Shown: piece after piece, positions 7,278-13,101 of the stretch
Position numbering within the stretch: position 1 is the first letter of the stretch
How the letters are laid out: each line of letters starts with the position of its first letter
Assembly (NCBI GenBank): GCA_900547125.1
Contig: URFU01000062.1
Coordinates: forward strand, 1-13,101
Direction: 5' to 3'
From: an uncultured Collinsella sp.
GTDB lineage: Bacteria; Actinomycetota; Coriobacteriia; Coriobacteriales; Coriobacteriaceae
Length of the DNA stretch: 13,101 nt
Translations under genes and position numbers: made by a program
The notes under the pieces: generated by a model
Told to the model about the DNA's origin: nothing
The model's input: only the letters and a program-made list of their open reading frames with translations
The model's database searches: none

Positions 7278-8345
7278 ATGGTTACCCCCAAGATTTCCGT
7301 TGTCGTTCCCATCTACAAAGTGGAGGAGTGCCTGGCCTGGTGCCTGGACTCCCTGCTTGCGCAGGACATGCCCGATTGGGAAGGCGTGTTAGTCAACGAT
7401 GGCTCGCCGGACGGTTCGCGCGATATTGCGGCTGCCTATTGCGAAAAGGACGCGCGCTTTAGGCTGGTCGATAAGGAGAACGGCGGCCTGTCGAGTGCAC
7501 GTAATGCAGGCATCGCTGCGTCCACGGCGTCTATCGTCGCGTTTTTGGATTCCGACGACCGCTTTACGCCCGATGCATGCCGCGTGATCGTCGATACCTT
7601 TGAGCGCGAGGACTGCGACGTTTTGACCTTTGGCGCGAATCCGTATCCGCTGGAGGCAGGGTATCCGTGGCTTAACTATGTGCTGAGCCCGCGCGATGTG
7701 TCGTTTGAAGGCTATAGCTCCGACCTGCTGTTTAAGGAAGCGTCTCGCCCCTTTGCATGGCGCACCGCTTGCAAGCGTGAGTTTTTGTTGGGCAACGGGA
7801 TCGTGTTCGACGAAACCGTCAAGTATGGCGAGGACCAGGTCTTCGATTTTGCCGTGTACGGTCGCTCGCGCAAGACCGCGCTTATTTCGAACAGGCTGTA
7901 CGACTACCGCGTGGCGCGCAAGGGCTCGCTCATGGACACCATGCGCTATGACGACGAGACGCGCCTGCTGGAGCACGTGAAGATTTACTCCGCGGTGCTG
8001 GCTGACTGGCAGCGCGACGGTCTCGATGTACAGCACGCCGATGATCTGGCATATTTCCTGTGCGATCTGGTGCTTTACGACGCGCTCAGGTTGCTGGGCT
8101 CGGACTGTGGCAAGGTGTTTGCTGCCGTCGCCGCGGCCCTTGCCGGTTCTGCCGTAGGCAACGATGCCGCGCTCGCGCAATGTGCCCCGTCTGTTGCCGC
8201 TATGGTGCGTGCGGCGCTTACCAGCAAGGCCCCCAATGCCCGTGAGTGCAAAAAGCTCATGTTCGATTACGACGTCTTGAGGTTTGGGCGCCTGGGTGCC
8301 TGCAAACGCATGGCAGCGAACGCCCTGGGAAAGCGAGAAGTGTAG
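7278..8345 (+). CDS. Family 2 glycosyltransferase (paralogue B')
   Basis: A 355-residue GT2 enzyme with ISVVVPIYKVEE (6-17), VLVNDGSPDGS (37-47), NGGLSSARNAGIA (68-80), FLDSDDRF (89-96) for metal and donor binding, and VKYGEDQVFDF in the middle, where GED is the likely catalytic base. The layout is that of the gene at 5032. A GTG at 7272 in the same frame would add two residues, but AGGAG (7264-7268) is only three bases from it and nine bases from ATG 7278, so ATG is preferred. The site overlaps the stop of the preceding gene. The end is alanine-rich and has no assigned motif. The stop TAG is directly followed by the ATG of the next gene, a sign of coupled expression and probably of a shared pathway. 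Donor and acceptor are unknown. Confidence 0.86.
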   Translation: MVTPKISVVVPIYKVEECLAWCLDSLLAQDMPDWEGVLVNDGSPDGSRDIAAAYCEKDARFRLVDKENGGLSSARNAGIAASTASIVAFLDSDDRFTPDACRVIVDTFEREDCDVLTFGANPYPLEAGYPWLNYVLSPRDVSFEGYSSDLLFKEASRPFAWRTACKREFLLGNGIVFDETVKYGEDQVFDFAVYGRSRKTALISNRLYDYRVARKGSLMDTMRYDDETRLLEHVKIYSAVLADWQRDGLDVQHADDLAYFLCDLVLYDALRLLGSDCGKVFAAVAAALAGSAVGNDAALAQCAPSVAAMVRAALTSKAPNARECKKLMFDYDVLRFGRLGACKRMAANALGKREV

Positions 8346-10832
8346 ATGAGTATCAAGCGTTTGTCACTTTGCCGCTGTCAGGGCCGGCTGTTTGTGCTGC
8401 TTCGTTTTGCCGGTCAGGATGTCGCCGCGCTTATTGAGCGGGAGGGTTCTCAAGCGTTTGCCCATGCGACGACGAGCGGTTCTTGTGTGCCGTCGCTGGT
8501 GCTCCCAGTCGATCATGGCCGTGTGCTGGCGCTTTGCCCTTCCGTTTCCGATTACGAACACGAGCTCGCCGTCTTGGTGCTTCCATTTTTGGACGGTTCT
8601 ACGATTGACGTCGCATTTGCGTTCGGTGGCCAAAGGTTGGGCTCCATTTGCCTCGATAGCCGCGTGGCCAAGCTGGAATCCAAGATTAACTACAAAGCAA
8701 AGGCTGCGATGTGTGCGCTCGTTCGCGACGCACAGCGCGGCGAGTGCTGCGGTCGCTATGAGATCGATGCCGTTCGTTATTTACCGGCAGACGCCGGCGT
8801 GGTGTGGCGCTATGAGGTTACGTGGGTGGGAGACCCCCAGTGCGCACCTGAGCTCCAGGTCTTCGATACACATATGAACGCCATCGGTGCCACCGTGTAT
8901 GTGCTTGAATCGCAGGTCGATGTGCCGCAGCGCAACGGTTGCCACGTCAATAAAACGTATCTGAGCGTTGAGATGCCTCAGGATATACGAGATTTTGTCG
9001 CGATTGTGAGCGATCCCACGGAGCAGATTCAGAGTGGTTTTTGCGCTATGGATGGTCGCCTGTACAACGGCATGGTCGACGACAGCTGGAACCGCATGAA
9101 GGATGCGCGTGCAGACGACGCGGCTTATCGACGTTGGTTTGAGCAGCATCGCGCAAAGCCGGGCGATTTAGCGTGCCAGCGTGTCGCTTCGGTGGCTTTT
9201 GCCTATAGACCACTCGTGAGCATTGTGGTGCCGTGCTACAAGACTGATCGGGTCTACCTGCGCGAGCTGCTGGACTCGGTGCTAGCCCAGAGCTATGACA
9301 ACTGGGAATTGCTACTTATGGACGCCTCGCCCGAATGGGACGCGGTGCCCAATCTTGCGGCAGGCGCCCACGACGAGCGCATTCGTCGCATCGAGCTTCC
9401 CGGCAACGGCGGCATTGTGCTCAACACCAACGCAGGTATCGAGCGAGCGACAGGCGACTACGTCGCGTTCTTGGACCATGACGACATTCTGGAACCGGAC
9501 GCGTTATTCCAGTATGTTTCCGCGCTGAATAAGGCGGCCGAGGACGAGCGTCCCCAGGTCCTGTTCTGCGACGAGGACATGTTCCAGAAAACGGGGGAGT
9601 GGGGCCAGCCGGTCTTTAAGACCAAACTCAACGTTGACCTGCTCTATAGCCATAACTGCGTGACGCATTTCCTGATGGTGGAGAAGGCGCTTATTGATCG
9701 CATTGGCATGTCCCCAGAAGACGTTGCGGGCGCCCAGGACTACGACCTGACGCTTCGCTGCCTTGCGGCGGGCGCGCGGTTTGAGCATGTTGCGCACGTG
9801 CTGTATCACTGGCGCGTTCATCCGGGGTCGACCGCCGATGGCTCTGCCGATAGCAAGCCGTATGCCATTGAAGCCGGGCGCCTTGCGCTGCAGCGTCACT
9901 TTAACGAGCTGGGCATTTGCGGAACGGTCGAGGAGACCGAGACGCCGTTTGTCTATCGCATGCGCTATGCGCTGCCGGAGCCTGCGCCGCTGGTGAGCAT
10001 TGTGATTCCCACCAAGGACCACGTTGAGACGCTCGATGCCTGTGTGATGTCGATTGCCCAGAAGGCCACGTATGCCAACTATGAGATCGTCTTGGTGGAG
10101 AACAACAGCGAAGCCCCGGATACGTTTGCGTATTACGAAACCCTGCCGGATCGCGTGGCTTCAGCATCAGAAGGCAAGGACATCGCGCGCGTTGTGTACT
10201 GGCCGGGCGAGTTTAATTACTCTCAGATCATCAATTTTGGTGTGGAGCACGCCAAGGGCGACTACCTGCTGCTGCTCAACAACGATACCGAGGTCATTAG
10301 CCCCGACTTTATCGAAGAGATGATGGGTTGTCTGCAACGTCCCGATGCGGGCGTGGTGGGTGCCAAGCTCTATTTTGCCGACCACCTGGTGCAGCACGCT
10401 GGCATTTTGGTCGGTGTGCGCGGCGCACTTGCCCATGCCAACCAAGACTTCTCGGCAAAGCGCGAGGGCTATCTTGCCCGTGCTGTGCGTCCGGGCAACT
10501 TTAGCGCCGTAACGGGCGCCTGCCAGATGGTGCGACGTGACGTATTTGAGCAGGTCGGGGGCTACAACGAGGAATTCGCCGTCGGCTTTAACGACGCAGA
10601 CTTTTGCCTGCGCGTGTGGGAGGCGGGCTACCGCACCATCTTTACGCCCTATGCCGAGCTGTACCACTACGAGTTCACCTCGCGCGGCAGGGAAGAGGCT
10701 AACGAGGAAAAGCTGCGCCGCTGGAAACGCGAGCAAGCTCTGTTCATGCAACGCTGGCCGGAGCTCTTCCTCGATGGTGACCCGTGGCTCGGACCGAACC
10801 TATCCTCCGACAGTGAGTACTTCTCGTTTTAG
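8346..10832 (+). CDS. Large glycosyltransferase with two GT2 domains and an N-terminal extension
   Basis: An 828-residue protein, the last gene of the operon. Residues 1 to about 250 match no family I recognise. They are rich in beta-type segments and cysteines, and may be an accessory or binding domain. A linker with YRRWFEQH (261-268) leads to the first GT2 domain: PLVSIVVPCY (289-298), FLDHDD (375-380) and AQDYDLTLRC (463-472), then YHWRVHPGST (487-496). The usual NDGSTD of this domain reads MDASPE. The second GT2 domain starts at PLVSIVIPTK (548-557), with VENNSE (584-589), LLLNNDTEV (642-650), FSAVTGACQMVRR (719-731) and GFNDADFCLRVWEAGY (747-762). The tandem layout is known from rhamnan and O-antigen-type polysaccharide synthases, where the two domains add different linkages. 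No membrane segment is seen. Its stop TAG overlaps the stop of the opposing gene remnant. It probably polymerises or extends the glycan; this is inferred from context. Confidence 0.85.
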   Translation: MSIKRLSLCRCQGRLFVLLRFAGQDVAALIEREGSQAFAHATTSGSCVPSLVLPVDHGRVLALCPSVSDYEHELAVLVLPFLDGSTIDVAFAFGGQRLGSICLDSRVAKLESKINYKAKAAMCALVRDAQRGECCGRYEIDAVRYLPADAGVVWRYEVTWVGDPQCAPELQVFDTHMNAIGATVYVLESQVDVPQRNGCHVNKTYLSVEMPQDIRDFVAIVSDPTEQIQSGFCAMDGRLYNGMVDDSWNRMKDARADDAAYRRWFEQHRAKPGDLACQRVASVAFAYRPLVSIVVPCYKTDRVYLRELLDSVLAQSYDNWELLLMDASPEWDAVPNLAAGAHDERIRRIELPGNGGIVLNTNAGIERATGDYVAFLDHDDILEPDALFQYVSALNKAAEDERPQVLFCDEDMFQKTGEWGQPVFKTKLNVDLLYSHNCVTHFLMVEKALIDRIGMSPEDVAGAQDYDLTLRCLAAGARFEHVAHVLYHWRVHPGSTADGSADSKPYAIEAGRLALQRHFNELGICGTVEETETPFVYRMRYALPEPAPLVSIVIPTKDHVETLDACVMSIAQKATYANYEIVLVENNSEAPDTFAYYETLPDRVASASEGKDIARVVYWPGEFNYSQIINFGVEHAKGDYLLLLNNDTEVISPDFIEEMMGCLQRPDAGVVGAKLYFADHLVQHAGILVGVRGALAHANQDFSAKREGYLARAVRPGNFSAVTGACQMVRRDVFEQVGGYNEEFAVGFNDADFCLRVWEAGYRTIFTPYAELYHYEFTSRGREEANEEKLRRWKREQALFMQRWPELFLDGDPWLGPNLSSDSEYFSF

Positions 10833-11080
10833 GGCGAAGTAATGCCAAGTTCCGGCAAAGTATCCTCAAGAGCTGCAAGGGCGGTGGGGTTCAAGTACTC
10901 CTCGTTCATGCAGCTCTTGTCATATCGAAAACGTGTGTCTCGTGAGCATTCGATGAGTTCTGCAGTAAAGAACCTCTCCCAGCTAAAGAACTTTGAGCTT
11001 TCGATATGTTCAGCGGGGTTAAGCAGCATGTCCTTAATGTGTTTGCTGTTGAATATTCCCGAGTTCAACACGTGCCTTTC
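10829..11080 (-). pseudogene. In-frame 3' continuation of the P-loop ATPase gene, beyond a TAA
   Basis: After the TAA at 11083-11081 the same frame stays open for 83 codons to the TAA at 10831-10829. The stretch reads like ordinary protein: HVLNSGIFN, then HIESSKFFSWERFF, and ends in ELGITSP. A GTG at 11071 could begin an 80-residue product, but the only ribosome-site-like bases (AAAGG) lie three bases from it, too close to be convincing. The likeliest reading is the severed C-terminus of a roughly 325-residue protein. If so, one sense codon, for example a Tyr codon, became TAA. Reinitiation or readthrough cannot be excluded. Its stop codon overlaps the stop of the large glycosyltransferase by two bases. 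Confidence 0.6.
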
Positions 11081-11806
11081 TTACGATTCCGGTAGGAATA
11101 GCTTGATGTTCTTTCGGCGCAATAGAGCAGCTACTTCCGCAATTTCTGTTCCAAAGGCGGCGCCGTCGGCAATCACGAGGATGTCGTTTTCCGGTGCGTC
11201 CATAATGCAGTTGCAAATATTTGATTTTCCTCCCGCGCTGATGCATTTAATGCTGCTCTTTTTGCATAGCAAACTGAAGAATTCGTAGCCCGAATTTGTG
11301 TCCTCGACAATGACAAGCTCGGGCCTCTCGCCTCTAAAATCAGTATCACCGTAAATACGATATGTAGAGGTGTAGACACGAGAGTAAACGGGATACTTCG
11401 TTGTGGTTCGGTTGGTGTTCTTAAGACCGTAGATTTCATCAACGCTATAGGGCAGTTGGCGCAGTGACTCTCTGGCGACAATTACGTAGTAGTTTGAGCT
11501 ACGCTTTGCTTCATGGGCAAATTCTCTTGATCGAACAAAAGTATTGCCCTCATCAATAAAAACAATACTGCTGGAAATCTCTTGGAGATCTCTACGCCAA
11601 TATTTTCCAGATATTGTTTTACAGGGCACTTTGCAACTTACTGTTACGCCGCTTTGTGCCCCAAGCTCTTCGTGAGCTGCCACCATATCAAGCAGAGTTG
11701 TCTTGCCTGTAGCACTGTTACCTTGGATGATGGTCAGATTTCTATTGATGGTCAGTTTAAACTGAACCCGGTTATTTTGAATAATTACCTTGTATGATCC
11801 GCGCAT
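11081..11806 (-). CDS. P-loop ATPase with TOPRIM-like C-terminal half, probably truncated
   Basis: A 241-residue protein, second gene of a two-gene minus-strand unit. The Walker A motif is GNSATGKTT (29-37), preceded by the strand LTIIQ as in ABC/SMC-like ATPases. IVFIDEGN (81-88) is the Walker B with its catalytic glutamate. No clear ABC signature is visible between them. The second half has ELVIVEDTNSGYEFF (163-177), SAGGKSN (190-196) and ILVIADGAAFG (209-219), an order that recalls a TOPRIM fold (glutamate, then a strand ending in Asp), though the second Asp of D-x-D is missing. ATG 11806 is chosen because it overlaps the TGA of the upstream gene as TGATG and has AGGGAG eight bases upstream; an earlier ATG at 11827 lies inside that gene. 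The frame continues after its TAA, so the protein is probably shortened. Function is unknown; nucleotide-driven action with the DUF4869-like partner is inferred. Confidence 0.7.
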   Translation of the reverse strand: MRGSYKVIIQNNRVQFKLTINRNLTIIQGNSATGKTTLLDMVAAHEELGAQSGVTVSCKVPCKTISGKYWRRDLQEISSSIVFIDEGNTFVRSREFAHEAKRSSNYYVIVARESLRQLPYSVDEIYGLKNTNRTTTKYPVYSRVYTSTYRIYGDTDFRGERPELVIVEDTNSGYEFFSLLCKKSSIKCISAGGKSNICNCIMDAPENDILVIADGAAFGTEIAEVAALLRRKNIKLFLPES

Positions 11807-12255
11807 CAGGAGTTCTCCCTTAGGCATTTTCCAGCTATGGGGACAAGGTCAAACATTGTGTGGACTATATCGCCCGTATTTGCAATGGTTACCGTGAATT
11901 TGCCGTTTCCAAAATCCATTATGTGGTAGAGATTGATTGTTAGATCCTTTTGCGCGGCGATCCTCAGAATCCAGTAGGCGCAATTATCACCGCAATTTGA
12001 GGCGTTATATATATTCTGCGGCATAAAGTACATAAGCAGTAGCGTTTTGGTGCCGCTGGATAGTTTCTCGGGAGGAATGATGCCTAGAATCTTGGTATCG
12101 ATTGCATTGGGGCCTACCACGGTGCCTTTGTCGATGGATTTTATGACCCTTTGGGCAAAGGAGTCTTGAAACCACTGGGGCGAATATACGTTATCGAAGT
12201 AAACGGACGTGTTGTAGATAACGTTTTCCATATCACCATAGTGAATTGTTAGCAC
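11806..12255 (-). CDS. DUF4869-like protein
   Basis: A 149-residue soluble protein that I match from memory to the DUF4869 family, which has no known function. Visible marks: LTIHYGDM at the start, NTSVYFDNVY (15-24), VVGPNAI (46-52), SGTKTLLLMY (67-76), a CGDNCAYWIL segment (88-97) whose cysteines are four apart, and LYHIMDFG (109-116) followed by NTGDIVH (126-132). No signal peptide or membrane segment. An ATG at 12285 opens the same frame, but GTG 12255 is preferred: GAAGGAG (12261-12267) lies five bases upstream and the family typically begins at this strand. It is the first gene of the unit, overlapping the ATPase start by one base (TGATG), so the two products are probably made together. 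Base composition is more AT-rich than in the glycosyltransferase genes, which suggests separate acquisition. Confidence 0.72.
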   Translation of the reverse strand: MLTIHYGDMENVIYNTSVYFDNVYSPQWFQDSFAQRVIKSIDKGTVVGPNAIDTKILGIIPPEKLSSGTKTLLLMYFMPQNIYNASNCGDNCAYWILRIAAQKDLTINLYHIMDFGNGKFTVTIANTGDIVHTMFDLVPIAGKCLRENS

Positions 12256-12297
12256 GTCAGCTCCTTCGGCTTGCTGATTTGGCATCTAGTGAGATTG

Positions 12298-12303
12298 ATT
12301 ATA
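12298..12303 (-). promoter_or_regulatory. -10 box (TATAAT) for the DUF4869/ATPase unit
   Basis: A perfect minus-strand TATAAT sits 43-48 bases before GTG 12255, giving a leader of about 36 bases. The position of the -35 (about 12321-12326) does not match TTGACA and falls inside an inverted repeat, which suggests control by a bound regulator. Confidence 0.5.
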
Positions 12304-12317
12304 TCGCAGCACATGAG

Positions 12318-12336
12318 GCGGGCGTTATCGGCCCGC
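12318..12336. promoter_or_regulatory. GC-rich inverted repeat over the -35 region
   Basis: GCGGGC (12318-12323) and GCCCGC (12331-12336) form a perfect six-base inverted repeat around a seven-base centre. It stands where the -35 of the DUF4869 unit would be, so it could be an operator. It could also be a leftover terminator stem, but no T run follows on either strand. Confidence 0.4.
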
Positions 12337-12379
12337 GGTAGATGTGATTGATGACCAAGGTTTGTATTCTGTTGCTTTA

Positions 12380-12407
12380 TTAATCAGTTCACTCGTTTAA
12401 TCAGTTC
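12380..12407. repeat. Two direct copies of TTAATCAGTTC, 17 bases apart
   Basis: Identical 11-base copies at 12380-12390 and 12397-12407 lie in the 324-base gap between the DUF4869-like gene and the cell-wall-binding gene. They may be tandem binding sites for a regulator of either divergent gene. No third copy is seen. Confidence 0.5.
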
Positions 12408-12414
12408 GTTCATG

Positions 12415-12444
12415 CGCTAAGTTTGCCTTAGAAGCTATTTAGCG
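12415..12444. repeat. Interleaved inverted repeats CGCTAA/TTAGCG and CTAAG/CTTAG
   Basis: CGCTAA (12415-12420) pairs with TTAGCG (12439-12444). The left arm can instead pair as CTAAG (12417-12421) with CTTAG (12427-12431). Both folds are short. The element adjoins the direct repeats and sits about 135 bases before ATG 12580, consistent with an operator or a structured upstream site. Confidence 0.35.
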
Positions 12445-12511
12445 TAACGGTTGAGGTGTGGCGACTCATATTTAAATTGCAGTCACAAAGACACCTTTTA
12501 TCGATTTCCCG

Positions 12512-12539
12512 TTGAAATACTGAATTGATAGTTTAAAAA
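12512..12539 (+). promoter_or_regulatory. Candidate promoter of the cell-wall-binding protein gene
   Basis: TTGAAA (12512-12517) is a good -35, followed after 16 bases by TAAAAA (12534-12539), a poor -10. It would start transcription about 35 bases before ATG 12580. The surrounding sequence is strongly AT-rich. Confidence 0.35.
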
Positions 12540-12579
12540 TAACTTAAGAGAGCCTTAAATCTCGGAGAAAGGATGTCGT

Positions 12580-13101
12580 ATGAAAAACCTTCGAGAAAGA
12601 TGGCGCGGACTAACAGTGCTGGGAGTTGTTGCATTTGCCGCTGCCTGCATGACGGTTGCCCCGGTGCCCTCATTTGCTGATATTGCTGGCGGTGGCGGAG
12701 ACGGTGGACCGATTACGGAATGGTGTTCCGACGGTCGTTCGAAGACTGGACTCGTTCGGTGCGAGGACGGCAACCTTCGCTATTTCGATCCCGAAACTGG
12801 CGCCATGGTCACGAACCAGTGGCATAACGAATACGAAGCTGTCTGGTACTATTTTGGCGCTGACGGGATCGCGGTGTCGGGCTGGCAGTCTATCGGTGGG
12901 GACAAGTATTACTTTTACCCCGAAAGCCATGATATGGCATACGGCCGAGTTCAGATTGACGGCAAGAACTACTTCCTGAACACCCCTGGTGCCAACGCCG
13001 ATGGCCGCATGCAGCATAGTGGCTGGTTCTACGACTCCATCTACGGAAAGTGGTCCTATGCGACCTCCGACGGTGAGCTATTGACCGGTTGGCATTATCT
13101 C
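12580..13101 (+). CDS. Secreted cell-wall-binding repeat protein, 3' partial
   Basis: 174 codons are visible and the frame is still open at the right edge. The N-terminus is a signal peptide: basic MKNLRERWR, a hydrophobic core at about 11-28, and a likely signal peptidase cut after SFA (31-33). A cysteine at 23 after three alanines is a poor lipobox, so a lipoprotein is less likely. After a Gly/Asp-rich spacer (36-43), from about residue 62, come aromatic/glycine repeats of the choline- or glucan-binding type (CW_binding_1, PF01473): NLRYFDPETG, WYYFGADGIAVSGW, KYYFYPES, NYFLNTPGANADG, GWFYDS, WSYATSDGELLTGW. Cysteines at 49 and 61 could form a disulphide. AGGA (12570-12573) precedes ATG 12580 by six bases; another ATG at 12573 is out of frame. 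Such repeats anchor the protein non-covalently to surface glycans. Any catalytic domain would lie outside the window. Confidence 0.85.
   Translation, partial: MKNLRERWRGLTVLGVVAFAAACMTVAPVPSFADIAGGGGDGGPITEWCSDGRSKTGLVRCEDGNLRYFDPETGAMVTNQWHNEYEAVWYYFGADGIAVSGWQSIGGDKYYFYPESHDMAYGRVQIDGKNYFLNTPGANADGRMQHSGWFYDSIYGKWSYATSDGELLTGWHYL

Noticed and set aside
7389..8180. 263-codon minus-strand frame opposite the glycosyltransferase at 7278
   Set aside because: Antisense shadow; no ribosome site or family match.
10842..11288. 148-codon + strand frame across the ATPase tail
   Set aside because: The minus strand carries Walker and TOPRIM-like coding continuity and an in-frame tail; this frame has no recognisable motif.
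12670..13017. 115-codon minus-strand frame inside the cell-wall-binding gene
   Set aside because: The + strand encodes a signal peptide and aromatic repeats; the opposite frame is a shadow.
1..13101. CRISPR arrays, tRNA/rRNA genes, transposases or integrases
   Set aside because: No regularly spaced repeats, cloverleaf-like genes or recombinase motifs were seen in reading the window on either strand.

Overview
The window looks like a chromosomal segment of a Gram-positive, moderately GC-rich gut actinobacterium, most likely a Coriobacteriia member such as Collinsella. The basis is the codon use, the strong AGGAG-type ribosome binding sites, a truncated AAA-ATPase-like/PD-(D/E)XK protein of a kind abundant in gut anaerobes, and a secreted protein with choline-binding-type cell-wall repeats at the right end. 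The organism call is inference; no rRNA, tRNA or other phylogenetic marker lies in the window.

Left part (1-3809). The window opens inside an AAA-ATPase-like gene on the + strand, whose N-terminus with the Walker A loop lies outside. It is followed tail-to-tail by two minus-strand genes: a GlfT2-like family 2 glycosyltransferase (GT2) and a membrane acyltransferase of family 3.

Centre (3922-10832). Divergent from the acyltransferase runs a five-gene + strand operon made only of GT2 enzymes. The first four form an A-B-A'-B' pattern (genes 1 and 3 are close paralogues, both with TTG starts; genes 2 and 4 share another architecture). The fifth is an 828-residue protein with two GT2 domains behind an unrecognised 250-residue N-terminal extension. 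Together with the two minus-strand genes this is probably a cell-surface glycan assembly locus. Acceptor and sugar cannot be read from sequence.

Right part (10829-12579). The base composition becomes visibly more AT-rich. A minus-strand two-gene module begins at a TATAAT promoter: a DUF4869-like protein, then (TGATG overlap) a P-loop ATPase with a TOPRIM-like C-terminal half. The ATPase frame is cut by one in-frame TAA, beyond which about 80 further codons stay open, so it is either a recent nonsense mutant, a split gene or a readthrough case. The tail's stop codon overlaps the stop of the last glycosyltransferase, leaving no room for a terminator. This pair is the best candidate for an uncharacterised system in the window.

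Far right (12580-13101). After a roughly 290-base regulatory region with direct and inverted repeats, a + strand gene encodes a signal peptide and aromatic/glycine cell-wall-binding repeats. It is open at the window end.
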